Positions 54,537 to 62,285 of a DNA stretch of 64,000 bases are shown here, piece after piece; positions within the stretch are counted from its first letter, which is position 1; each line of letters opens with the position of its first letter. The stretch comes from Streptomyces halstedii (GTDB lineage Bacteria; Actinomycetota; Actinomycetes; Streptomycetales; Streptomycetaceae). The DNA lies in assembly GCA_000720535.1 (NCBI GenBank), contig JOAZ01000009.1:62001-126000 (forward strand). Direction: 5' to 3'. Below the pieces are notes generated by a model. The model was not told the DNA's origin. It saw only the letters and a program-made list of their open reading frames with translations, and searched no databases. Both the position numbers and the translations under genes were made by a program.

Positions 54537-55558
54537 TCACCTCCGAAGACCCTGTCGGCGACTGGACTTGGGAAATCACGCAAAACAAGATGACCGAAAG
54601 TCCGCCGCTCCGCGCGGTGGAGACCGCTGCCGCCGTGTGGAGCATCTTGCTCCGGCATGAGCTGGCTGCACCCACAGCAAAAGGCTCCCTCTCTGTTCGT
54701 TCGATGCCGAACACGGCGCCTCCCCTCGTCGAAGTCAACGGATTTACTTTGGAGTTCGCGACTCTGAAATCGGAAACAATACTCTCACAGGCCGTGGCGG
54801 AGGCAGAGCGAGCTCTACCTCAGGATCACGCCCTCGTCAGCTTCCGACTACAGTGCCCCGGGTTCTGGTCTGCATCAGGGACAAAATTTCGTGCCGAGAA
54901 GATGTTCATTGTCCAGGTCGACGCCTGGGCGAGGGACTTTGCCCTCGTGACGCTGGAAACGTATTCCGATGCATGGCTGACCGTAGACACAAGGGATCGG
55001 GAACAGCTTGAAACGCATGCCGAGAATTCTCCGCGCCTCGCTGCGGCGCTGAAGGCCATCTCGGTCCTGCTCGGCAGCACACCCACACCCGGCGACTCGA
55101 ACCGGTACGCGGCACCGACAGAGACAGGATTTGAGGACGTAAGAGACGAAGGCCCTGCATACGATGATTCCTGGGGAACCTTCGAAATCCCAGCTCGGTC
55201 GCGGAGACTTCGGTCGAGCCTCCCGCCCTCTGAAGAGGAGTACTCGGAGACCACCGATCACCCAGTCCGGTACTTCACGGTCCAACACGAGGGCCTAGTG
55301 CTGGGCTACCTGTGGGCTTCGGCCGATGACGAAGCCGCAGGCTACGAACCTCGGACAGCCGCCGGGGACTCGGCGTTCGAAGCCGGCAGGGAGTGGCTAC
55401 TGCGACTGCGAGAGGCTCATTCACAAGGGCTCACCGCACTCGTCGCTCTGAGCTGGCTCGCCCATCTTCCACGAACGGGACTGAGCGAAATCGTCGGCAC
55501 GGTACCCACTCCAGCTTCTTCGTTGGATGCACTGGAAGATATGTCAGGTCGAATGTAG
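54533..55558 (+). CDS. putative immunity protein for the upstream toxin
   Basis: 341 aa from GTG 54533, overlapping the toxin stop (GTGA). No signal peptide or membrane helix, so it is cytoplasmic. The sequence seems to have two parts: a mixed alpha/beta half (1-190) and an acidic linker plus a second small domain (about 235-341) starting HPVRYFTVQHEGLVLGYLWAS. I do not recognise the family. Coupling to the toxin, equally low GC and the lack of any other gene before RidA make immunity the best guess. It is larger than most immunity proteins, so two fused units are possible. Confidence 0.72.
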   Translation: MITSEDPVGDWTWEITQNKMTESPPLRAVETAAAVWSILLRHELAAPTAKGSLSVRSMPNTAPPLVEVNGFTLEFATLKSETILSQAVAEAERALPQDHALVSFRLQCPGFWSASGTKFRAEKMFIVQVDAWARDFALVTLETYSDAWLTVDTRDREQLETHAENSPRLAAALKAISVLLGSTPTPGDSNRYAAPTETGFEDVRDEGPAYDDSWGTFEIPARSRRLRSSLPPSEEEYSETTDHPVRYFTVQHEGLVLGYLWASADDEAAGYEPRTAAGDSAFEAGREWLLRLREAHSQGLTALVALSWLAHLPRTGLSEIVGTVPTPASSLDALEDMSGRM

Positions 55559-55861
55559 GAGAAAGCCACCGGCCACCGTCGCCACTTCGAAGCGGCAGTT
55601 GATGGCAGAGGCGCGGAATGAGATCTGTGGGCCAGGGCACCAAAAACGAACACCAACACACGTTTAAACTTCCCGCTGCGAGGATCGCCTCCGGTCCTGC
55701 GGGACTGTCGGAACGCGGTTGCAATCCCGATGTCGCTGTTCAAGTCACCCGTCTCACCGAGCTGTCCGCCTATGGCGGACGCGGAAAATACCGGGAGACG
55801 GTGGCGGCAAGCTGCTACGAATGAGGCTTCCCCACCCGCCCGCAACGACTGGATGTACGCC
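55559..55861. other. 303-base gap after the toxin-immunity module
   Basis: No convincing gene. Base composition is mixed and lower in GC than normal at the left, rising toward RidA. A 68-codon frame at 55618-55824 has no ribosome-binding site and no recognisable content. The gap looks like the scar region where toxin cassettes are exchanged. It should also hold the RidA promoter. Confidence 0.5.
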
Positions 55862-56272
55862 ATGCCCCGCGCCGTCACCCTCATCCGTTCCACCGCCCTG
55901 TCCGATGTGGCCGAGTACGCCTACGCCGCGACCGCGCCCGCCGACGCGCGGCTGATCTTTCTCGCCGGGTCGTGCCCGCTGAACGAGGACGGCTCGACCG
56001 CGGCGGTCGGTGACTACGCGGGTCAGGCCGCGAAGGCCCTGGAGAACATGCGGACCGCCCTCGCCGCCGCGGGTGCCGGACTGGAGGACGTCATCAGCAC
56101 CCGGGTACTCGTCGCCTCCACCCGGCAGGAGGATCTGGTGACCGCCTGGCAGGTCGTCCGGGACACGTTCGGAGACCACGACGTGCCCAGCACACTGCTG
56201 GGCGTCACCGTCCTCGGGTACCACGACCAGCTCGTGGAGATTGAAGGCGTCGCAGCCGTTCTCGACTCCTGA
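55862..56272 (+). CDS. RidA-family (YjgF/YER057c/UK114) protein
   Basis: 136 aa from ATG 55862; ATG 55853 is an alternative and neither has a good ribosome-binding site. RidA fold features include IFLAGSCPLN, GDYAGQAAKALENMRTALAAAG, ISTRVLVAS and a C-terminal VEIEGVAAVL. The catalytic Arg of RidA subgroups corresponds to R in STRVLV. Members hydrolyse reactive enamines/imines formed by PLP enzymes. It appears to be transcribed alone. Confidence 0.88.
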   Translation: MPRAVTLIRSTALSDVAEYAYAATAPADARLIFLAGSCPLNEDGSTAAVGDYAGQAAKALENMRTALAAAGAGLEDVISTRVLVASTRQEDLVTAWQVVRDTFGDHDVPSTLLGVTVLGYHDQLVEIEGVAAVLDS

Positions 56273-56288
56273 TCTCCCGGGCGCCCGC

Positions 56289-56600
56289 TCAGCTCTGCGC
56301 ACCGAGCCCGAGCGCGACCAGGCGTTCTCCCCGGCTCTCCGCGATGCGGTGTACGTCCCGAAGCGACTCGGCCATGCGTGCCGCCACATAGCGCAGCTGG
56401 ACCGGGGTGACATGCGGATCGTCCAGCATGTCCGCGACGTGGCCGAGAAGTTCGTCGGCCATTCCCAGTTGAACGCTCTCCATATTGTTCGCCAGCCGGG
56501 AGACATAGCCGGTGCCGTCACCGAGCAGGTAGCAGGGGTTGCCGTCCGGGCTCGCCCACGGGAGCAGGCGTCGGGCCTCGGCTGGTGTCTCGTGTCGCAC
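56289..56600 (-). CDS. small hypothetical protein divergent from XRE regulator
   Basis: 103 aa from GTG 56600. It is helical, with no signal peptide. It begins MRHETPAEARRLLPWASPDG and has QLGMADELLGHVADML. Such proteins occur next to XRE/DUF5753 regulators in Streptomyces, but I do not recognise a named family. It is divergent from the XRE gene across 134 bases containing an inverted repeat. Confidence 0.65.
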   Translation of the reverse strand: MRHETPAEARRLLPWASPDGNPCYLLGDGTGYVSRLANNMESVQLGMADELLGHVADMLDDPHVTPVQLRYVAARMAESLRDVHRIAESRGERLVALGLGAQS

Positions 56601-56702
56601 GTCGTCAACTCCGGTGGTGAGGGTGTCAGCTGCATCTCTCGCTGTGTAGCGATCTGCACACAGAGTGAGAGGAACCTGACTACGCTCGCCAGAGGGTCGC
56701 TG

Positions 56703-56721
56703 GTGACACGTGATCCGTCAC
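56703..56721. promoter_or_regulatory. inverted repeat upstream of XRE regulator
   Basis: GTGAC-N9-GTCAC lies 13 bases upstream of the XRE ATG in the divergent region. It is a candidate autoregulatory operator. Confidence 0.4.
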
Positions 56722-56734
56722 ACGGGAGTTGACA

Positions 56735-57532
56735 ATGAGTAATACCTATGGCGATTGGTTGCGGGCGCAGCGCGAGACGGCGGGACTGACACAACAGCAG
56801 TTGGCGGACATGGCGATCATGACCCGATCCCATATCTCCCACATCGAGGGCGGACGGCGTGTGCCGTCCCGGGAGGACGCGCGCAGGCTGGACCGGGCCC
56901 TCGGCACCGGGGACGTGTTGAGCAGCTTTCTGCCGAGGCAGGACGACGTTGCGGTCGCCGACTACTTCGGCGCGGCCCAGCACCTCGAACAGCAAGCCGT
57001 CGTCATCCGCGAATTCGCCCTGTCCTTCGTGCCGGGGATCCTTCAAACGGAGCGGTACGCACGGGCTGTGCTCGGCATGGGGTACCCGCCATTGAGCGAA
57101 GCCGAGTGTGACAGGGCCGTTGTCGCACGGCTCGACCGGGCCCGGATCCTCGATGACCCGAAGTCGCCGGTGGTGTGGGCACTGCTGGACGAGTCGTTGC
57201 TGTGGCGCCCCATCGGGGGTCCGGAGATCATGGCGGAGCAACTGCGCCACATCACCGCACTAGTCGAGAGCGGTCGCATTCGCGCGCACATCATTCCGTT
57301 CTCGCTCGGATATCACCCCTTACTGGAGAACATGCTGACGCTGATGTGGTTTGAGGATCAGCCGCCTGTCGCATACAGCGAAGGTCTGCGCATGGGGAGG
57401 CTGCACGACTCCCCGGCCGTGGTCGAGGCTCTCCAAGGCCGCTACGCTCTTGCCTTGAGCGACGCGTTGCCACTGAGGGAGTCGCTGGCACTGCTGAAAG
57501 CGACAGCGAAGGGCTTCGAAGAGCATGACTGA
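56735..57532 (+). CDS. XRE-family regulator with DUF5753 domain, one TTA codon
   Basis: 265 aa from ATG 56735. The N-terminal XRE helix-turn-helix reads LRAQRETAGLTQQQLADMAI then RSHISHIEGGRRVPS. The DUF5753 domain follows, with the family stretch FVPGILQTERYARAVL. It is a WhiJ-like regulator and is paired with DUF397 proteins, its usual small antagonists. Leu196 is a TTA codon (57320-57322), so translation should depend on bldA. The stop overlaps the DUF397 start by 8 bases. Confidence 0.9.
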   Translation: MSNTYGDWLRAQRETAGLTQQQLADMAIMTRSHISHIEGGRRVPSREDARRLDRALGTGDVLSSFLPRQDDVAVADYFGAAQHLEQQAVVIREFALSFVPGILQTERYARAVLGMGYPPLSEAECDRAVVARLDRARILDDPKSPVVWALLDESLLWRPIGGPEIMAEQLRHITALVESGRIRAHIIPFSLGYHPLLENMLTLMWFEDQPPVAYSEGLRMGRLHDSPAVVEALQGRYALALSDALPLRESLALLKATAKGFEEHD

Positions 57533-57746
57533 TCGCACCGTTCTCCACGGTCCTTCACTCAACGGCTGGCGCAAGTCCTCCTACAGCAACAGCGAGTCCG
57601 GCAGCTGCGTCGAGGTCATCGACCACCACCCGACCGCCGTCCCCGTCCGCGACTCCAAGGTGCCTTCCGGGCCGATCCTCCTGGTCCCCACCGCCAGTTG
57701 GACATCCTTCGTTTCCGCCCTCAAGGCGGACCTGCTCAGTCCCTGA
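57525..57746 (+). CDS. DUF397 protein, copy 1
   Basis: 73 aa, ATG inside the end of the XRE gene. It carries the full DUF397 pattern: GWRKSSYSNSESGSCVEV, then VPVRDSKVPSGPILLVP and a C-terminal SFVSALK. DUF397 proteins act with WhiJ-like XRE/DUF5753 regulators in development or antibiotic control. It is very similar to copy 2 at 57874, and both are followed by the same downstream sequence, so the unit was duplicated. Confidence 0.92.
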   Translation: MTDRTVLHGPSLNGWRKSSYSNSESGSCVEVIDHHPTAVPVRDSKVPSGPILLVPTASWTSFVSALKADLLSP

Positions 57747-57782
57747 GCGACGCGGCGAAGGCCGGATGTCGTCGGTGTCGTC

Positions 57783-57822
57783 TCACCACTTCCCAGGGGC
57801 GATGAGTTGTTCCACGTCCGCC
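57783..57822 (-). pseudogene. 3' remnant of a DUF5713 gene
   Basis: On the minus strand these bases encode ADVEQLIAPGKW and a stop, matching the last residues ADVEQLIAPREW of the intact DUF5713 gene at 58129. The rest of the gene is missing. It lies after DUF397 copy 1 exactly where the intact gene lies after copy 2, the trace of a tandem duplication followed by deletion. Confidence 0.85.
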
Positions 57823-57873
57823 CCTCGGCGTCATTGACTCTGCTGAGGACGACTGCAAAGGAATACGGACATC

Positions 57874-58092
57874 GTGACTGAACCCACCTCGGACGTGTCC
57901 GCAGGCGCCGGCTGGCGCAAGTCCTCGTACAGCGGGAATGAAGGCGGAAGCTGTCTCGAAGTCCTGGACGGCCACCCCACCGCCGTCCCCGTCCGCGACT
58001 CCAAGGTGCCTTCCGGGCCGGTCCTGCTCGTCCCCGCCGCCAGTTGGACGCCCTTCGTCTCCGCTCTCAAGGCGGACCGGCTCGCCCTCTGA
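57874..58092 (+). CDS. DUF397 protein, copy 2
   Basis: 72 aa from GTG 57874. It has GWRKSSYSGNEGGSCLEVLD and VPVRDSKVPSGPVLLVPAASW, a close paralogue of the protein at 57525; the 3' halves are almost identical at the DNA level. It lacks its own XRE partner, so the regulator at 56735 may work with both copies. Confidence 0.92.
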   Translation: MTEPTSDVSAGAGWRKSSYSGNEGGSCLEVLDGHPTAVPVRDSKVPSGPVLLVPAASWTPFVSALKADRLAL

Positions 58093-58128
58093 GCGACGGG
58101 ACAGCGCGGCGACGGGCGGGGCGTCGTC

Positions 58129-58470
58129 TCACCACTCCCTGGGGGCGATGAGCTGCTCCACGTCCGCCTCCGCGAAGCCGTATGCCGTGGCGACGAGCCA
58201 GAAGTCCTCGGCTATCTCCTCCCGGGCGGCCGTCTCGATCTCGCTCCCCGCTGCCTCGAACTCGGCCTCCAGCGCGTTGAACTCCTCCGTCGCCGCGTGC
58301 GTCAGCACGTACAGCGCCGCGAGGTCGGCCGGCTGCCGCGCCTCGATGGTCTCGCAGAGGTGGACCAGGACGGCCTTGCCCCGGTCCACCACATGGTCGG
58401 GGAAGTACGCGTCGTCGTAGAGGCCCTGGAGGAAGGCGTGCCGCCTCATCCGCTCGTTCGTGATGGCCAT
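58129..58470 (-). CDS. DUF5713 family protein
   Basis: 113 aa from ATG 58470. The sequence matches DUF5713 as I remember it: RRHAFLQGLYDDAYFPDHVV, then THAATEEFNALEAEFEAAGSEIETAARE and the end EQLIAPREW. It is an acidic, all-helical cytoplasmic protein of unknown role. It is convergent with DUF397 copy 2 (36 bases between stops). A 3' fragment of a second copy lies at 57783-57822. Confidence 0.82.
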   Translation of the reverse strand: MAITNERMRRHAFLQGLYDDAYFPDHVVDRGKAVLVHLCETIEARQPADLAALYVLTHAATEEFNALEAEFEAAGSEIETAAREEIAEDFWLVATAYGFAEADVEQLIAPREW

Positions 58471-58782
58471 GGTGCTCCCCCGTCGTCCCGCTCGGTGATC
58501 CGTCGTCCCGATCCTGCACCACGCCACTGACAACGCCCTGCCTCCGCCGGGGCACAGGGGCACAGGGGGCGCGTACCACCGCCCCCACAAGCCTCGGGCG
58601 CCCCCTGTTCGGGCGCTTTCCGCGCAGGTCAGGGCCGGGTCACGCTGGTGTCGTTCACGGGGACACCCCGTTCATGGACCCCCCGTGCACGGAGACGCCC
58701 GTGCACGGAGACGCCCCGTTCACGGAGCCACCCGTCCACGGGGACACCCCCCGAATCGCCCCACAGAGGAAGGGCCCCACCC
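58471..58782 (+). repeat. 312-base gap with a degenerate 16-bp tandem repeat
   Basis: From 58653 to 58750 six units of 15-17 bases follow one another, each of the form GTGCACGGAGACGCCC with variations. There is no spacer structure, so it is not a CRISPR array. No gene is seen in the rest. The right end carries AGAGGAAGG, the ribosome-binding site of the next gene. Confidence 0.8.
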
Positions 58783-59151
58783 TTGAACCGCTTCACCGCA
58801 CTCGCCGCCGCCACCCTCGCCGCCGCCTTCGGTCTCGTCGGCCCCGCCGAGGCCGCTCCGGCGGCGCCGGCTCCCGCGTACAGCTGCTCCTCCGGGTACT
58901 TCTGTATCTACAGCGACTGGAACGGCGGCGGCACGCGTTGTCAGTGGTCCCAGAGCCAGTTGGCGAACACGGCCGACAACTGTTCGTTCATCCAGCGGGG
59001 TCAGAACGTCCGCTCCGTGTGGAACTCGACCGGCCACCGCGTGCAGTACTACACGGGGACCAACTACACGTCGCGCGTCGGCTCGACGCCCTCCGGCAAC
59101 GGCGGCAACCTCCAGGGCAACTACCAGATCCGCTCGTTCAAGCCCCAGTAG
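58783..59151 (+). CDS. secreted peptidase inhibitor family I36-like protein
   Basis: 122 aa from TTG 58783, chosen because GAGGAAGG lies 8 bases upstream and a signal peptide begins exactly there (LNRFTALAAATLAAAFGLVG, cleavage near AEAAPAAP). The mature domain has the crystallin-like I36 pattern YSCSSGYFCIYSDWNGGGTRC, then NCSFIQRGQNVRSVWN and a Tyr-rich segment VQYYTGTNY. Family members include the Streptomyces metalloproteinase inhibitor SMPI. Four cysteines could make two disulfides. A strong terminator follows. Confidence 0.85.
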   Translation: MNRFTALAAATLAAAFGLVGPAEAAPAAPAPAYSCSSGYFCIYSDWNGGGTRCQWSQSQLANTADNCSFIQRGQNVRSVWNSTGHRVQYYTGTNYTSRVGSTPSGNGGNLQGNYQIRSFKPQ

Positions 59152-59173
59152 GGAGCCCGGCGGCATCGCGCGA

Positions 59174-59201
59174 GCCCCTCCCGCCGTCTGCCGGGAGGGG
59201 C
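59174..59201 (+). terminator. terminator after the I36-like gene
   Basis: GCCCCTCCCG pairs perfectly with CGGGAGGGGC (10 bp, 8-base loop), 22 bases after the stop. Confidence 0.82.
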
Positions 59202-59269
59202 CGCGCCTCTGTCCGATGTCCGCCTCCGCGCGGGACGCACCGACGCGAGGGCACCGGCCGCGCCTCGTC

Positions 59270-59728
59270 TCACCGCACGCGGGAGGTGCTCTGACGCGAG
59301 CGGTCCTCGTCGTCGTTGTCGTCGTCGCCCGGGATGTGGACGTCGAAGACGTTGATGTTGATCTCCACGACCTTCAGTCCGGTCATGGACTGCACCGCGT
59401 CCGTCACGTTGCTCCGGATCCGGTCGGCCAGTTCGTGGATCGGCACGCCGTACTCGACCGCGACGTCGACATCGACCGCCGTCTCCTTCTCGCCCACTTC
59501 CACCTTGACGACGCGGCCCGCGCCGGAGGACCCGGGCATACGGCCGGTGACGGCGCCCACGGCCTTCGAGGCCCCTCGGCCCACCGAGTACACGCCGTCG
59601 GTCTCGCGGACGGCGATTCCCGCGATGGTGGCCACCACACCGTCGGCGATGGTGGTCGTGCCGCGCGCGGCCTTCTCCGATGTGCTGCCTGTCGTGGAGT
59701 TCCCGCCCAGGGATTCGGCATCAGCCAT
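59270..59728 (-). CDS. Asp23/Gls24 family envelope stress response protein
   Basis: 152 aa from ATG 59728. The Asp23/Gls24 domain spans about residues 20-135, with TTIADGVVATIAGIAVRETDGVYSVG, then VDVAVEYGVPIHELADRIRSNV and VEININVFDV. The tail is acidic (DDDNDDED). In actinobacteria these small proteins occur in membrane-associated stress clusters, often with AmaP-like partners; none is adjacent here. Confidence 0.9.
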   Translation of the reverse strand: MADAESLGGNSTTGSTSEKAARGTTTIADGVVATIAGIAVRETDGVYSVGRGASKAVGAVTGRMPGSSGAGRVVKVEVGEKETAVDVDVAVEYGVPIHELADRIRSNVTDAVQSMTGLKVVEININVFDVHIPGDDDNDDEDRSRQSTSRVR

Positions 59729-60084
59729 GATTCGCCTCACAGAGAGTTGTCACGACGAGGCGGCTCGCACCCTCGTCAGCTCCTCGTTCCACTGTGCGGC
59801 CGTCCGCCCCGGCCCGCCATTGGAGTCAGCGCGAGCCCCACGGTGACCCCGTTCAGCCCCGTGGTCCGGACGGAGCCGGGCCGTCGAGCGGGGCGGGCCG
59901 GGAGCGGGGTGCGCGGCATCACCCTGGACAGTCGGCATGACCGCCGGGTAACTTTCGACCAGGGCTGAGCAAGCGCTTAGGTGTACGGCCGAAACCACCC
60001 GGGCCGAGACCACCCAGGCCGCATCCGCGCCCCGAGCCGAGACCCGCCGAAGCCCGATCCGACGCCGACACCAGGAGGCACCCC
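59729..60084. promoter_or_regulatory. divergent region with a CTGAGC/GCTTAG operator before the acyl-CoA dehydrogenase
   Basis: This 356-base gap has no gene. At 59965-59980, CTGAGCAAGCGCTTAG is an inverted repeat (5 of 6 arm positions, 4-base spacer), 104 bases before the acyl-CoA dehydrogenase start. Sites of this kind precede actinobacterial acyl-CoA catabolism genes controlled by TetR-type regulators; the regulator is not in the window. Confidence 0.5.
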
Positions 60085-61242
60085 GTGCGCCGTACGGTTT
60101 ACAACGAGGACCACGAGGCGTTCCGGGAGACCCTGCGGGCCTTCATCGAGGCCGAGGTCGTCCCCGTCTACGACGAGTGGTGCGCGGCCGGCCAGGTGCC
60201 CCGCGAGTTCTACGGCAAGCTCGCGGAGCTGGGGCTCTTCGGCATCGAGGTGCCGGAGGAGTACGGCGGCGCGGGCGAGGAGTCCTTCAAGTACCAAGCG
60301 GTCATCTACGAGGAGACCTCCCGCGCGGGTGTGTCCTTCGGCGGCTCCGGCGTGCACGTCCTGCTCTGCCTGCCGTACCTCAAGGCGTACGCCACCGAGG
60401 ACCAGAAGAAGCGCTGGCTCCCGGACTTCGTCAACGGCACCACCATGTACGCGATAGCCATGACCGAGCCCGGCACCGGTTCGGACCTGGCCGGGATGAG
60501 GACGACCGCCAAGCTCTCCGAGGACGGCACGCACTACGTCCTCAACGGCGCCAAGACGTTCATCACCGGCGGTGTGCACGCCGACCGCGTCATCGTCTGC
60601 GCCCGCACGGACGCCCCCCGGCCGGACGACCGCCGGCACGGCATATCGCTGCTGGTCGTGGACACCAAGGCCGAGGGCTACTCGGTCGGCCGCAAGCTCG
60701 ACAAGCTGGGCCTCAAGGTCTCCGACACCGCCGAACTCGCCTTCACGGACGTCAAGGTGCCCGTCGAGAACCTGCTGGGCGAGGAGAACAAGGGCTTCTC
60801 CTACCTCGGCCAGAACCTCCCGCAGGAGCGCCTCGGCATCGCGGTCGGCTCGTACGGGCAGGCCGCCGCCGCCGTGCGCTTCGCCCAGCAGTACACCCAG
60901 GACCGCACGGTCTTCGGCCAGAGCGTCGCCTCGTTCCAGAACACCAAGTTCGAACTCGCCGCCTGCAAGGCCGAGGTCGACGCGGCCGAGGCCGTCTGCG
61001 ACCGCGCGATCGAGGCCCTGGACGCCGGGGAGCTGACGCCCGCCGAGGCCGCCTCCGCGAAGCTGTTCTGCACCGAGGTCGCGCACCGCGTGATCGACCG
61101 CTGCCTCCAGCTCCACGGCGGTTACGGCTACATGAACGAGTACCCGATAGCCCGCCTGTACGCGGACAACCGGGTCAACCGCATCTACGGTGGTACCAGC
61201 GAGGTCATGAAGTCGATCATCGCCAAGTCCATGGGCCTCTAG
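60085..61242 (+). CDS. acyl-CoA dehydrogenase
   Basis: 385 aa from GTG 60085, with CAGGAGG upstream. FAD-binding and fold motifs are intact: YAIAMTEPGTGSDLAGMRTTA, YVLNGAKTFITGG and LQLHGGYGYMNEYPIARLY. At the C-terminal site where short-chain enzymes have Glu (IYEGT) it has IYGGTSEVMK. Glu248 in LPQERLGIA occupies the alternative catalytic position of isovaleryl- and long-chain-type enzymes. It is followed after 18 bases by a TesB-like thioesterase, so the two probably form an operon for acyl-CoA degradation. Confidence 0.93.
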   Translation: MRRTVYNEDHEAFRETLRAFIEAEVVPVYDEWCAAGQVPREFYGKLAELGLFGIEVPEEYGGAGEESFKYQAVIYEETSRAGVSFGGSGVHVLLCLPYLKAYATEDQKKRWLPDFVNGTTMYAIAMTEPGTGSDLAGMRTTAKLSEDGTHYVLNGAKTFITGGVHADRVIVCARTDAPRPDDRRHGISLLVVDTKAEGYSVGRKLDKLGLKVSDTAELAFTDVKVPVENLLGEENKGFSYLGQNLPQERLGIAVGSYGQAAAAVRFAQQYTQDRTVFGQSVASFQNTKFELAACKAEVDAAEAVCDRAIEALDAGELTPAEAASAKLFCTEVAHRVIDRCLQLHGGYGYMNEYPIARLYADNRVNRIYGGTSEVMKSIIAKSMGL

Positions 61243-61260
61243 AAGGACTGCGCCTCTTCC

Positions 61261-62136
61261 ATGAGCGAAGCACTCGACTCCCTGCTCGACCTCCTCGACC
61301 TGGAGCGGATCGAGCAGGACATCTTCCGCGGCCGCAGCCGCAGCGCCGTCGTGCCCCGGGTCTTCGGCGGTCAGGTCGCGGCGCAGGCGCTCGTCGCCGC
61401 GGGCCGCACGGTGCCCGCGGACCGGCCCGCGCACTCGCTGCACGCGTACTTCCTGCGGCTCGGGGACCCGGGCGCGCCGATCGTGTACAGCGTGGACCGG
61501 ATCCGCGACGGGCGGTCCTTCACCACCCGCCGGGTCGTCGCCGTCCAGCACGGGAAGCCGATCTTCCACCTCTCGGCGTCCTTCCAGGTGCACGAGGAGG
61601 GCATGGACCACCAGGCGGAGATGCCGTCCGCCCCGGACCCCGACACGCTGCCGACGGCCGCAGAGATGCTCCCCCGGTACGCGGACCGCTTCACGGACCC
61701 GCTCATGGTGGACCGGCTGCTGGAGGCGCGGGAGGCGGTGGATCTGCGGTACGTGGACGCCCCGCCGTTCGCCACCGCCGGTGAGCCGCGTGAACCGCGC
61801 TCCCAGGTGTGGTTCCGGACGGTCGGCAAGCTGGCCGACGACCCGCTGCTGCACGTCTGCCTGGCGACGTACGTGTCCGACATGACGTTGCTGGACTCGG
61901 TGCTGCTCGCCCACGGGCGCGGCGGCTGGGCGCTCGGTGACGTGGTGGGCGCCAGCCTGGACCACGCCATGTGGTTCCACCGCCCCTTCCGGGCCGACGA
62001 ATGGCTGCTGTACGACCAGCAGTCGCCCTCGGCGTCGGGGGGACGCGGGCTGGGGCAGGCCAGGATCTACACGGCGGACGGGCAGTTGGCCATCACGGTG
62101 ATCCAGGAGGGTGTGGTCCGAATCCCGAGGAGCTGA
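61261..62136 (+). CDS. tesB: acyl-CoA thioesterase II (TesB-like)
   Basis: 291 aa, ATG 18 bases after the dehydrogenase stop. It has the double-hotdog TesB layout: FRGRSRSAVVPRVFGGQVAAQAL and HSLHAYFLRLGDPGAPIVYSVD in the first half, then ASLDHAMWFHRPFRADEWLLYD and GRGLGQARIYTADGQL in the second. The catalytic Asp is probably the one in the SLDHAMWFH segment. It hydrolyses acyl-CoA thioesters, consistent with the coupled acyl-CoA dehydrogenase. Confidence 0.93.
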   Translation: MSEALDSLLDLLDLERIEQDIFRGRSRSAVVPRVFGGQVAAQALVAAGRTVPADRPAHSLHAYFLRLGDPGAPIVYSVDRIRDGRSFTTRRVVAVQHGKPIFHLSASFQVHEEGMDHQAEMPSAPDPDTLPTAAEMLPRYADRFTDPLMVDRLLEAREAVDLRYVDAPPFATAGEPREPRSQVWFRTVGKLADDPLLHVCLATYVSDMTLLDSVLLAHGRGGWALGDVVGASLDHAMWFHRPFRADEWLLYDQQSPSASGGRGLGQARIYTADGQLAITVIQEGVVRIPRS

Positions 62137-62285
62137 ACGGCTGAGGCCGGGCCTCCTCGCGCCCGGAGCGGCCCGCGCGCCCCCGTGCGCCCGCGCACCC
62201 CTTCTGGCTTGCCACTGCCGCGTTCGCGCCCTCGGGCACGGGTAAGTACCTCGGCGCCCACCCCACCGCCCCGAGGAGCCCCGTC

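Noticed and set aside
55618-55824. Small plus-strand gene in the gap before RidA
   Set aside because: No ribosome-binding site, no recognised domain, and overlap with the RidA upstream region.
58653-58750. Short repeat as a CRISPR array or as coding sequence
   Set aside because: Units are 15-17 bases with no spacers. A frame through it reads as repeats only and starts upstream of the true TTG with its ribosome-binding site and signal peptide.
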